Positions 37,201 to 47,699 of a DNA stretch of 64,000 nt are shown piece by piece; the first letter of the stretch is position 1; each line of letters begins with the position of its first letter. Position numbers and translations under genes: made by a program. Under the pieces are notes generated by a model. The model had not been told where the DNA came from, did no database searches, and saw only the letters and a program-made list of their open reading frames with translations. Origin of the DNA: Apricaphanius iberus (lineage: Eukaryota; Chordata; Actinopteri; Cyprinodontiformes; Aphaniidae); assembly GCA_028564705.1 (NCBI GenBank), contig JAPXFQ010002738.1:372001-436000 (forward strand), written 5' to 3'.

Positions 37201-37704
37201 TTAAGCTGAGGTTATCATCATTAGTTAGTTGTTCACAGGAGCTTACCAGAAACATTTGTATTATGTTCATTAATCAATGCTTGTGTGTAGTGAATGTGTA
37301 ATTCTTTGTTTATTCTACCAGATCCGAACTATTGGTTTGGTTCTGTACAGTTTGTTGTTTTTGTTTTGTATTACTGTTTCTCTGCCGTCCGGCAGAGGTG
37401 GAGGACTGGGATGTTTTCTTGTGTTCTTTATTTGCCTCCCTGTCTTGTGTCGTCGGTTCGCCCCTCTGTTGGTCCGGTTTCTTTTCTTCACCTTCTTCCT
37501 TTCTCCCTTCTTGTCTCAGTTTAATGTCCATGACGTCAGGAAATTGAACCCACAGTAATCACTAATAAAGATTTTTCATACATATACATCAAGTGGCGTA
37601 CTACAGCGAAGCTGTAATACTCTGCTTGGGAAAGTAAAACTGTTGGGCTTGTACTTGGTACTCAGACACCAATTCTGAGTAGCATACTGCTAGACAGGAC
37701 ACGT
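34239..37704 (+). other. Long G-rich L1 3' untranslated region
   Basis: About 3.4 kb with strong strand bias: the plus strand is rich in G and poor in A, with many G runs (for example 'ggggggggct' near 34591). It lies between the L1 ORF2 stop and the poly(A) tail, inside the same target duplication, so I assign it to the L1. Because the complementary strand is C-rich it yields long proline/arginine-rich frames (for example 34235-35104 and 36147-37118, both minus), and glycine/tryptophan-rich plus-strand frames (34862-35677, 36428-37183). None has a recognised domain and I consider all of them compositional artefacts. The part after AATAAA (37570-37704) is unlike the rest and might be a 3' transduced flank. 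Confidence 0.6.
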
Positions 37705-37726
37705 AAAAAAAAAAAAAAAAAAAAAA
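37705..37726 (+). repeat. L1 poly(A) tail
   Basis: Twenty-two consecutive A at the 3' junction of the L1 insertion. Confidence 0.9.
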
Positions 37727-38091
37727 TAGCATTTTGAAATAAATACACCCTTATGAAAAAACCCTGTTATGAAATAAAAGCTAACATTGTAAAAAAAAAA
37801 GATTTTTTAATAAAAACTGATTATATAAAATTAAAAAAACTCAAAATAAATTATAACTTGAAAAAAATGGCAGTGGAATAAATATTTAATTAAATATATA
37901 TAAAATAATACTAATATATATTCTAAAATTAGAATATATAAATATTGGGCATTGCAATTTAACAGAATTCCTTTTTTGACTATTTCATTGTCACATTATA
38001 TATTTACTTAATATTAATTCATGCTGATATTTATTTCATAATTTTTTATTTAGTTATTTAAATTTGAACACTTTGGCGTTCCATACATCTG

Positions 38092-40219
38092 TGCATTCAA
38101 CATGAAAACAAGTTTCACAAGTTCTTCTTTTGATAGTTGGTTGTTTTTTGTTGGCCACATTTTATGTCCTGATCTGTTATGTACTGTGTTAACTTCCATG
38201 ATGGCTTACAGTGCAAAGTGTTGATAGCAAATATTGAACAAACATGAGAAAGTTGGACATTTCTTTGTGTAGAAGTTTAACAGAGAGAGTTGAAGAAAGA
38301 GAAAATAAACACAAATACTGCGTGAAGGTGGAGTGATGGACAGAAGCAGGGAAGAGAAGATTAATTAATGCGAGATAAAAAGCGAAGCAGGGAGGGTGAG
38401 ACAACATCCTATTACTTCAATTAATCCATTTAAGAAAAACACACACACAGAGACAGACTCAAATACACAAAAGAGCTGAGCACATCAGTAAAGGCACATC
38501 CATTTCTGTGACAACAGCAAGTGTTTAAGTGGGCAGCTACATTAGGCCTCCTGCAAGACTGAGTGGAGAGCAGCATGCTGGCATTTCAGCTGGGTGCCCA
38601 GTTGGCTGGTACATTACCCCAAATTCAAGATGACTTGTTTATCTGTTTTCATAGTGGTACTGATGTTAATGGAGATATTGTAATACCTGTATGCATAGAA
38701 GTCAAACGGAATATTGTATCTGTCCCCTAATCACCCTGCATATTAATAAGGAATCAATCAACAGACATCTGTTTGTGGGTGGTTGCAGGTAAAAAACGAC
38801 TTCAGTTTAATATTTATTTGTATGATGTTCTTTTGTGAATTAAGGTAACTGGAAACCCTTGTCTGTGACAACATTTGGTAACAGTCTCCAGCCATAGCTG
38901 AAGCTCAGTACTAGGAGTGTACATGCTTGACCGCACTGAAAAAAAACAAAAACTGACTCCTGTTTTGCTGGTTTGATCTTTGATGAATATCAAAACAGTT
39001 ATTGTGACATTCTGCCAGCACAAAGTCATTCACTGACCCAATTAATGTGTCGCCTCAGCCACAAGTAGGTGGAGTAAAGGACGTATGATGCATGCCGCTA
39101 ATTAACTCAAAAGCGCTCGCATGTCTGTGGTCTAGCTCAAGGACTCGCTTGTTTAAAAGTTCATGTCAAACTGGGAAGATTCATGAGCCGAGATCCATGA
39201 CTAATATTCCCACCGGAAAAAATGTGTCACTCAACTATAGCCTTGCTGATAAAATGTGATTATTTTTCACTCATGTTTAGATTTTACTTACTTGGACCCC
39301 AGCAAAAAAGTAATTTATTTGACTTGTCAGGTTGCAGCTTCTTTAGCGTTATCGCAAAACAAAAAACAAAAAAATTAAATAAAAAAAATAGTTTTCAGAA
39401 ACGTGTCATGTTCTGTCTCACCTAATCAAAATACCATTTTCTCCACTAAACATGTCCTGGGTAAACCTATAAATATATCAGCTTCATTTGAAATCAGATT
39501 ACTCTGGCATTTTCACCAGTGGCAGAAATTAATCAGATTTGCATGCAACAGCAAAGTGAAACTGATTGCTGCCTTCTTTGTTAGCCGGCAAGTCTTCCAC
39601 TGGCCCATTTGACAGCTGTATTTTCAAAAACAAAACAGCACGAAAGGAGGCTGTGAAATCCCACCCTGTAGGAAACCTGCAAGCTGTTCACTCGCTTCAC
39701 GCCTTTACCATTCTAAGTGATGGGAGTGTGTCTTCCATAGCAGTATGTTTTGTTGCTGCTGTGATCATAATACTGTTTTGGCACCTCATTACCAAGACTG
39801 CCCTTCAAAATTGATTTTTTTTCATTCTCTGGCAAACATAAATAAGGGTGTGGTTTATGGCAAGCCATAGTGGTTCATTTACTGTACAACATACTATGTA
39901 ATTATTGATAATAACCACTTATGACTTATCAGTATGGAAACAATTTAGATTAAGCATTTACATAATGACTACTTTTCTATATGAAATTTGTGCCTTTAAT
40001 TGTTTTTTTAAACCGCTTTTCCCCTTGTGAAATTATTATACAACTTCAGTGATTTTTAACAAAAGCATAAATTTAGTGATTTGTAATTTATACTGGCTAA
40101 AAATATATATCCACATAACCCTTATAAATGATTATTTTCTTTCTAACATTAAAAAGTATTCTTGGATCAGTGCTGTTCTTTTGTGTGTCACCTTTTGTGT
40201 GTCGATTGTTCATACATAC
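38092..40219. other. No gene recognised
   Basis: AT-rich; open frames do not exceed 82 codons and show no domain. Confidence 0.5.
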
Positions 40220-40540
40220 CAAGCCCCGGTTTACTGGAGGTTTCTTCCTATTCAAAGGGAGTCTTTCCTTTTCACTCTTGCAACATGCTCGTTTAGTATG
40301 AGGGACTGCTGCAAAATCAACAACTTTGTGCAATCAACTGTTTACTGCCAAATATTCATTCAGGATGTTGGGATTTGTGCAAAGTCAGTAACTCGAAGCA
40401 ATTAACTGGGTTTCCTCAAATAGAAAACTTTACGAATTGGCATAATTATATTGACTTGACTGCATTTAAAACTGGGATCCGATTGGAATATATGAAACTG
40501 AATCTGCCCATAATAACTGGATTGAATTGACTATCAGGGA
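40220..40540 (+). mobile_element. LINE 3' UTR fragment
   Basis: 'actggaggtttcttcctatt' followed by 'caaagggagtctttcctttt' and later 'aactgggtttcctcaaatag' is the plus-strand form of the LINE 3' UTR that is also seen, inverted, at 46100-46200. Heavily decayed. Confidence 0.55.
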
Positions 40541-40889
40541 TACCTATTCTTAAAGGGCTGGCATCCTGCATGTTTTAGATGTTTCTCTGGTCCAACACAA
40601 CTGAACTAATTTAATTAAATAGACAGGCTGTTATGGAACTTGATTACATGCTAAGGTTTTAATGAAGTCATTTGAATTAAAAGTTTCTACTTCAAACTTG
40701 GTCAAAACAGTAGAATTGTGGATGGAGTCTGATGGGTCAATAACAGAAGTGCAGAAGGGACAAATAATAGGCTAGCGTTTGAAGAGCTTTATCATAGACA
40801 CCAGACTTTGGGATTGTGTAGATCTGGCGTTTATAACCTTAATTCCCCTGATGTCCAACATCTTTTTTCAAAAAATGCAGAGGACTGAG
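40541..40889. other. No gene recognised
   Basis: AT-rich, nothing recognised. Confidence 0.5.
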
Positions 40890-41110
40890 ACCTACAACCC
40901 CAAATCAGAACATGTTGGGTCAGTGTGGAAAACGCAAATAAAAAAAGAAAGTAGTAATTTCTAAATTTCCTTTGACTTGTATTTCATTGCAGACAATATT
41001 AACACAACATATTTAATATTTTGTAAAGTCAAATTTATTTAATTTGTAAACATACATAATTTCCAGTTATTCAGACCTGCAATACAGTTGGGATCCTGTT
41101 ATTGAGCAGT
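40890..41110. mobile_element. Mariner-like non-autonomous element
   Basis: 'acctacaaccccaaatcaga' at about 40890, 'gcaaataaaaaaagaaagta' and 'tttgacttgtatttcattgc' occur in the order of a common fish mariner-type MITE. The right terminal repeat is eroded ('tacagttggga' at about 41083). Confidence 0.55.
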
Positions 41111-42734
41111 GTTTCTCTGTGAGTCATTTTCCCTACAGGGGATCTTTGCAAGAGAGCTTGGGAGCTCGCTGCAGATCACACACCTGTGTGTAGTCCTAAT
41201 CAAGAAAGGTTTGCAGTTATAAGGAACTCTTGAACAGTTAACGCTACTGGTAATCTCAAGCCACATGCACTTCTTGTGAAAGCATTCTAACCTAGTGTAC
41301 CAAGATGTTTATATAATACTAATCATTTGCTCTTCAGAGATTCTGAGTTTCATGTTCAAGAAGATCTGGATTCAACAACCCACTAAGATCCCTGCTCCTT
41401 GCCTCTTCAATCTGGGGCTCACCTTGCTGTCCACTCTTGTAAGTTCAGTTCGTAGCCCTCTGGACCCTCACACAACTCAGTTACTCACCACTTTTGGTAA
41501 GTCAGGTGATTCACCCTTACTCTTCAAGCACCATTTTCACCTACCATCCCTAAAAACTCATATTCACTCCTCAAGAATATTCACCGGTTCCTATTATCAG
41601 TCAAAAATGTTCTCCTCTTCCAGACGGCCAATTTCTGGGACTTGAGAAGCCTTTCTCTTGTATTTGTCCACAAAATCAACTTTACAATTAAAATTGGATT
41701 TCTTTCTTTTAAACCAGTCGTTCCCTTTTTTCTTCCCTAATCCAAGCGAGTGGATTAACCTTTTTCCTTTTTATTTTTTAGTCTGTCGCGTCTTTTGTTG
41801 CTTCAAACATGACTTACTTCTTTTTCTACAATCCATCTTCACAGACTTTCAAAGTAAGATCTTTCCATTTATTGAAAATCTGGGTTTCTGGAGCAAAATA
41901 TGCAATGCAATTTCTATGCATGCATGCTTCTCTGAACGTTTTGTTAATTAGTGTTGTGTTGAAGTTACTGTGTTTCTTTTATTAGTAGGCAAGCAGTGTT
42001 TAATTGTGTGTGATTTGCTGTGATCTCTGTATTAAACTACAAACCGGAGAGTTTCTGAGAGGCAACCACAGCCGAACGTAGACTGGTTAGCCCTTTAGTT
42101 TCAATCTATTGCCACAATCCATAGTTCTTTGTTAGCCAAAAGGTAAGCTAGTGATAAGAACATGTGGTTCCTTTGTTTCAAAGAGAACACGCGGTAACTT
42201 GCCCCAATAAATAAAACCCCCACCGTTCGGTATCGGCATGACACCTGCGTACACTGTGTACACGTGCACGTGAGTGTTATGGGAAATTCCCCTGGTGACG
42301 TGGTCATTGTCACTTCGGTGACCCTCCATCTCTTAAGTGTTGTTTATGTAGCATGTAGCCTACCCGTTTAGCTTTGTCGTTAGCGAGGACCCAATTAGCC
42401 AAGAGTAAATTCAGTTGTTGTTTTGTATTGCCCATTTTAGTTATTTGAGTTGTTAAACTGAATTAATCCTCTTGCTTCTTTTGTTGAGTGCGTTTGATTC
42501 ATTTCTTAAGGGCTCACCCTTCAGACAAATTATCTGGTAATTCTAGCAACCTGCTATTTGACAATAGAGTTACTTCTGTGAAATACATATTTTTTCCGGG
42601 TAAATTTCTGGTTGGTGCCCCGATAATAGATAATTTAAAGGAATAATAAAATTAACTAGAAAATTTCAGGAAATTTAAAGAGGGCCTGCCACGGTGTGCG
42701 TAGTCACTACCAACCCCAATAAGAGCTTTTGTTA
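41111..42734. other. No gene recognised; retroelement-like texture
   Basis: A 116-codon frame at 41295-41645 and a 97-codon frame at 41658-41951 (both +) are S/T/F/L-rich and match no domain that I know. 'ttctggttggtgccccgata' near 42606 looks like a primer-binding-site word, but no paired LTRs were found around it. Confidence 0.35.
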
Positions 42735-44630
42735 CCATGTTACCATACCATGTAGCTCTGTGTAGTACTGTATTTCACCATGTAGTACTGTGTAGTAGTG
42801 TATTATACTTTGTAGTACTGTGTAGTACTTTATTTTACCATGTAGTAATGTGTAGTACTTTATAGTACCATGTAGTAGTGTGTATTATACTTTGTGGTAC
42901 TGTGTAGTACTTTATTTTACCATGTAGTTATGTGTAGTACTGTATTGGAACATGTAGTACCCTGTAGTACTGTATTTGAGCATTTAGTACTGTGTAGTGC
43001 TGTATTGTACCATGTAGTACTGCGTACTACTGTATTTGACCATGTTGTACTATGTAGTACTGTATATAACCATGTAGTACTGTGTAGTACTGTATTGGAC
43101 CATGTAGTACCCTGAAGTACTGTACTTGACAATGTACTACTATGTAGTAGGGGTGCAACGGTACAGGTAGCCCACGGTACGGTCCCTACCTCGGTACTTG
43201 GGACATGGTCCACGGTACAGCTCAGTACATGTTTTGTGCAGAAAGAGACAGCTTTTTTTAATCCCAAAACATATATTAGATTTTTTTGGGAACAAAAGCA
43301 GAATGTCACAGTTAATTTAACCCGCCCAAAGTTCCGGGTGTAGGCGGGTGAAAGCCGTGAGAACATAAACGAGCTGTATGTCTCTCTGGGATTATGGTTC
43401 ACACACAGGGCCGCAGTAATAGAATGTTTTCTGTATTTTACCGGTTCTTTAAACGAGAGCGCATCTGACCACAATGATACAGGTGGCGGATAAATATTCT
43501 TCGTGTGCCCGCTGCTCAAGGGAATTTGTGTGTGCATCAGTGAATGGAGCGCAGCGCATCTCCTCTTTGCTTTGCGCTCCGGGGCACTGCAAAGAGGAGA
43601 TGAACACAGCACAATCCGGCGCCCCTGAATGCTGGAGCCAGCCCGGGCAGAAAGCGCTCAAGTCGGGAGAAATATGAGCAGCGCTTTACACCAGGGCTGT
43701 TTTTCGAAAAAAGCTCAACCGACCCGTGTACATTTGTTCGCTCCTCACGGTGCTCCGTGATGCACGCATTGTGGAAAGGAGGGCATGTCTCTATGCCAAG
43801 CAGCTGCTGGAGCGGGGAACAGCGAGCTGGTTGTTGCATCTGTGTCTGGGTATCGTCGGGCCGACGGTAACTAATTACCAGCTCAAAATCAATGGCAGTA
43901 ACGAAGTCCCGCGGTACAGGAGGACGGATTGTCCCATGCAGGGCGTACCGAACGGTCTGGTACTTTACCCTGTCCCGTTGCATCCCTACTATGTAGCACT
44001 CCATATAACCATGTGGTACTGTGTAGTACTGTACTTGACCACGTAGTACTGTGTAGTACTGTATACAACCATGTAGTACTGTGTAGTACTGTATTGCACC
44101 CTGTAGTACCCTGTAGTACTTTATTTCACCATGTAGTACTGTGTAGTACTGTATTTAACCATGTAGTACTGTGTAGTACTGTATTTTACCATGTAGTACT
44201 GTGTAGTACTGTATATAACCATGTAGTACTGTGAAGTACTGTATTTGATCATGTAGTACTGTGTAGTACTGTATATAAACATGTACGACTGTGTAGTACT
44301 GTATTGGACCATGTAGTACTTGGTAGTACTGTATTTGACCATGTAGTACTTTGTGGTACTGTATATAACTATGTAGTACTGTATAGTACTGTATTGGACC
44401 ATGTAATACCCTGTAGTACTTTGTTGGATCATGTAGTACTGTGTAGTACTGTATTTTACCATGCAGTACTATGTAGTACTGTATTTGTCCATGTAGTAGT
44501 GTGTAGTACTTTATTGTACCATGTAGTACACTGTAGTACTGCATTGTACCATGTCCAGTACTGTGTAGTACTTTATTGTACTGTGTAGTACTGCATTGTA
44601 CCATGTAGGACTCTTTAGCACTATATACGT
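42735..44630. repeat. 30-bp minisatellite array (two blocks)
   Basis: The unit 'accatgtagtactgtgtagt' plus 'actgtatt(g/t)' repeats about every 30 bases in 42735-43147 and again in 43989-44630. Each unit carries two AGTACT palindromes. Edge copies are irregular and central copies more uniform. Because the period is a multiple of three, both strands show long repetitive open frames (for example 44155-44604 minus, 44304-44588 plus) that have no sign of being genes. The array is cut in two by the hAT-type insert at 43148-43988. Confidence 0.9.
43148..43988. mobile_element. hAT-type MITE inserted in the minisatellite
   Basis: The ends are 'taggggtgcaacgg' and 'ccgttgcatcccta', inverted copies with one mismatch. 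The flanks are an exact 8-bp duplication 'ctatgtag' (43140-43147 and 43989-43996), the length produced by hAT transposases. Subterminal 'cggtac' words repeat near both ends (for example 43173-43206 and 43913-43919). The 841-bp body has frames up to 155 codons (43537-44004 minus, running out into the array) but no transposase, so it depends on an enzyme supplied elsewhere. Confidence 0.85.
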
Positions 44631-45470
44631 TGTTGTATTAGGCCTTCAATGTATAGACGGTGAGATGAACTTTAGTGACCTCTGATAGAAGGTGCTCCGT
44701 TTCCCCAGCAACAAGGGTGAGTGAAAGCTGCAGCAGGTGTCAGACACTTTGATGATTAACAGCTTCTAGTCCAGGTTCTGAGCAAAAAAGTGCTCCTAAC
44801 AAATCTTTCCCTTTCAAAAACCGTACAAGGTATCGGAGAAATCCTTGAAATGTGAGCGAGTTTTATCCTTCTTTGTCGATAAAGTCAAAGCACAACTCTC
44901 CACCTCATTCACGGTCCGAGAAGGAACGAGAGAAAGATGACTAAGAACATCTCTCTGTTTCAGAAAATCCTGAGCAGGCTCAATGTTATATAGTATAGGA
45001 GAAAGGTCGTCAAACTGAGTTCCACTTTGAGCGCTCTAGAGCTTGCTGAGAGAAAACCGTGAGACAGAGGGAAAATTTGAAAGCATCATGAGAATCACAA
45101 AGAGGAGTTCTATTGCATGACCAAAAATCATGTCACTAGTGTGAAACATGTGCCCGTGACGGCGAGTTAAAATTTTACCATCAGGTTCCAAAGTGACATC
45201 GCTACACACTCTACTTAACGAGCAGTTACACTCTAGAAATGGCGATTTGGGGTAAACTTTGCGTTGAACAAAGTCAAATTGTGAAAAAACCGTAACAGCT
45301 ATCGACATCCGGTCTTCACTGCTGAACAGAGCAGGGACATAGCTACACCCTGAATTTCAAATGGGGTTGCTAGGTTATTGTATGGTGACACAGTAAATCG
45401 TGACGACCTGCCTTAATGGTGGCGGAAGAATAATAAATAAGAGTCCAGTTTAGAGGTGAAGAGTAATGAG
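44631..45470. other. No gene recognised
   Basis: A 90-codon minus frame at 45036-45308 has no recognised domain. Confidence 0.45.
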
Positions 45471-45526
45471 TGCCTGCCAATGCAAATGCATGAAGGCAGT
45501 GCAATCTTACTTTGCATTGGGGCAGG
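45471..45526. repeat. 56-bp hairpin
   Basis: 'gcctgccaatgcaaa' pairs with 'tttgcattggggcaggc' (15 base pairs with a 2-base bulge) around a 24-base loop. The size and shape resemble a small RNA precursor, but there is no other support. Confidence 0.45.
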
Positions 45527-45940
45527 CCCTAATAATTAATGAATTATTAAATTAATATTCCAGATATAGCCGGATAGACAATAACTTTCTTTAAGATGCA
45601 ACAGTTAGGAAGCTTCATTAAACATGAAAAACACATTCCAAAAGGTTGGTACAGGAGCGTTTTAGGGCTAGTAATCAGAAAAGTTGGTTAAATAATTATG
45701 TGATTGTAATTATATGGTACAAAAGCAGCATACAAGAAAGGTCTTGTCATTTAGGAGCAAAGATGGACCAAGAAGTGCCAGTTTGCCAACACAACCGAGA
45801 GATGGTTATAGAATTGTTTGAGAACGATTTTCCTCAAAGTGAGGGAGAGATTTGGATACTTTATCTTTAACGATGCATAACATAAACGATTTAAGGTATC
45901 TGGAGGAATTTCAGAGCGTAAATGTCAAGGGTGCAAGCCT
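45527..45940. other. No gene recognised
   Basis: The 74-codon frame at 45646-45870 (+) has no recognised domain. Confidence 0.45.
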
Positions 45941-46519
45941 ATTCAATTCAATTCAGTTTATTTATATAGCGCCATTTCACAACAGATGTTATCTCAAGGC
46001 ACTTTACAAAAAGAGTTATTACAATACAATGTTTAGTGTAGAAATTACAGAACCACAGAAGATTGCGTCGTGGAATTCTCAGCAATCCCTCATACTGAGC
46101 AAGCATGAAGCGACAGTGGGAAGGAAAAACTCCCTTTTAACAGGAAGAAACCTCCGGCAGAACCAGGCTCAGCACAAGCGGTTATCTGCCGCGACCGTCT
46201 GTGGCTTGGAGAATACATAACAGAGACACAGAAGAGCAATAGAACTGATGCAGAAGTTTGTTGCAGGACGTGGAGAATTTTCCGTCATTGCAATGCCATC
46301 TTAGTCAGGGTCGTCAAGCAGGGCTAATCCGGAGCACCTACTATAATAGAAAACAGGTTAGTGCTTGAATTGACAGCACATCATGCAGTTGGGGAGAAGT
46401 AGGAGAGAAAGTAGGAACAGACCCTAATAATGTCCTCCAACAGCCTAGCCTAAAGCAGCATAGCTACTAACATTAACCTGTCTCCTAGCTACTAGGAGAC
46501 CTGGCTACCAACACTCTGT

Positions 46520-46900
46520 CTGAGTCCTCCTGATCGAGGCTCAGCCCGTGGACGGTGTAGGGCCGGTAACGGCCCCCGTCATGCCGGGGTCTTCTCGGAG
46601 TCGGGTTGTTTGAGAATGCAGCCCAAAGTGGGTGGTAAACTCCATCTAAGGCTAAATACCGGCACGAGACCGATAGTCGACAACTATCTTAAGGAAAAAT
46701 TGACAGAACTGAGAGGACAGAGTTGAAGAGGGCGAGAAACGTTTAAGAGATAAACGAGTGGGGTCCGCACAGTCTGCCCGGGGGATTCAACCCGGCAGGT
46801 AATGGGCGGCCGCACTGTGCGGGAGGATCCCCTTGAGGGACCTCTCTCCGTGGGGCGCATTTCTTCCGCGGCGGTAAGCCGCGACCGGCTCCGGATCTTT
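46520..46900 (+). pseudogene. 28S rRNA-derived segment inside LINE 3' UTR
   Basis: Several long words match vertebrate 28S rRNA from just before to within the D2 region: 'ccatctaaggctaaatacc', 'ggcacgagaccgatagtc', 'gtggggtccgcacagtctgc', 'gggggattcaacccggcagg' and 'taagccgcgaccggctccgg'. Substitutions are scattered across it (for example 'gagaatgcagcccaaagtgg' where 28S has G-rich equivalents), so it is a pseudo-rRNA piece and not a functional gene. It lies in plus orientation, opposite to the LINE around it. Confidence 0.85.
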
Positions 46901-47048
46901 ACCTGGCTTACATTAATCTATCTCTACCTAGCTACTCTACCTCTTCCTATCTCTTCCTAACTTTTGACACTCTGCCTGACTACTAACATTAACCTGTCTC
47001 TTCCTATCTACCTGTCTAACCTGACTCTAACTACCTATAAACATATCT

Positions 47049-47690
47049 CTAACTGTAAGCTTTGTCAAAGAGGAAAGTTTTTAGCCTAGTTTTAAAGATA
47101 GACAAATTGTCTGCTTCACGAACCAACCCTGGGAGCCGGTTCCATAGGAGGGGAGCCTGATAGCTGAAAGATCTGCCACCCATTCTACTTTTAGAAATCC
47201 TAGGAACTACCAGTAAACCTGCAGTCTGAGAGCGAAGGTCTCTGTTGGGAACATATGGAACAATCAGGTCTCTTATGTATGATGGAGCTAGATTATTAAG
47301 GGCTTTATATGTCAGAAGGAGGATCTTGAATTCTATTCTAGATTTTACTGGGAGCCAGTGAAGAGAAGCTAAAACAGGGGAAATGTGATCTCTTCTTTTA
47401 ATATTCATCAGAATCCTAGCAGCAGCATTTTGAACTAACTGAAGACTTTTAATTGTATTCTGTGGACTACCTGATAATAGACAGTTACAGTAATCCAGCC
47501 TTGAAGTAACAAAGGCATGGACTAGTTTTTCAGCATCACTCCTGGACAGGATGGTTCTAATTTTTGCAATATTCCTAAGGTGAAAAAAGGAAATCCTAGA
47601 GACTTCTTTAATGTGAGATCTAAAATGAACAAATGTGACAGATTCCTTCAGATTACATAAAAAATAGTTATTTATACACGATATCACCAC
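47049..47690 (-). pseudogene. L2-like LINE polymerase, C-terminal 213 residues
   Basis: The frame encodes the end of a LINE polyprotein: FFHLRNIAKIR, HAFVTSRLDYCN, LVQNAAARIL, HWLPVKSRIEFKILLLTYK and GRSFSYQAPLLWNRLP follow each other exactly as in fish L2/CR1-like elements. The first ~20 residues (from 47690) do not fit well and probably precede the truncation point. The reverse transcriptase active site lies upstream of what is kept, so the protein is not functional. The frame is otherwise unbroken. Confidence 0.8.
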
Positions 47691-47699
47691 ATGGGTTTA

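Larger units (their letters stand above)
32651..37726 (+). mobile_element. 5'-truncated L1-clade LINE
   Basis: The insertion begins abruptly inside ORF2 at 32651, runs through the ORF2 stop at 34238, a 3.4 kb G-rich 3' region, an AATAAA at 37564-37569 and a 22-base poly(A) at 37705-37726. A 10-bp target duplication brackets it (32641-32650, 37724-37733). These are the marks of target-primed reverse transcription. The lost 5' part (endonuclease and reverse transcriptase) is typical of dead-on-arrival copies. It landed in one arm of an older long-TIR element, so it is the younger of the two. Confidence 0.85.
31507..38085. mobile_element. Long-TIR DNA element split by an L1 insertion
   Basis: The outer ends are 'tatggaacgccaaa' (31507-31520) and its inverse at 38072-38085 (one mismatch). 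From there the two flanks run as diverged inverted copies for about 380 bp (31507-31877 against 37727-38085), sharing 'gaaataaatatcagcatgaa' and 'aatgtgacaatgaaat'. The match continues across the L1 insertion: 31890-31942 (gccaatcagaatcagc) pairs with 32580-32628 (gctaattctgattggctggc). Each inverted repeat was therefore about 430 bp, and the L1 interrupts the right one. Without the L1 the element is about 1.5 kb. No transposase frame is present, so it is non-autonomous. 'atctg' lies next to both ends (31502-31506 and 38087-38091, one base offset on the right), a possible target duplication. Superfamily not determined. Confidence 0.7.
45941..47690 (-). mobile_element. L2/CR1-like LINE, 5'-truncated, minus strand
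   Basis: On the minus strand this copy runs from the C-terminal part of the polymerase protein (47690-47049) through a 3' UTR to the 'ataaactgaattgaattgaa' tail at 45941. The UTR includes the widespread fish motif seen on the plus strand as 'gggaaggaaaaactcccttt' and 'aggaagaaacctccggcaga' (about 46119-46160). The UTR is interrupted at about 46520-46900 by a 28S rRNA-derived segment, and the phrase 'ctactaacattaacctgtct' occurs on both sides of it. Confidence 0.75.

Noticed and set aside
42606..42625. Primer-binding-site-like 'ggttggtgccccgata'
   Set aside because: No LTR pair or end was found next to it, so the word alone is not enough.
43929..44604. Repetitive proteins of the VVLCSTV or YSTTQYYMV type
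   Set aside because: The 30-bp minisatellite period keeps all frames open; frames exist on both strands over the same bases and there is no start or splice context.
42735..44630. CRISPR-like array
   Set aside because: The repeats are contiguous with no unique spacers, in vertebrate DNA; it is a minisatellite.
46520..46900. Functional 28S rRNA gene
   Set aside because: Only a few hundred bases of the gene are present, with scattered substitutions and indels, inside a LINE.
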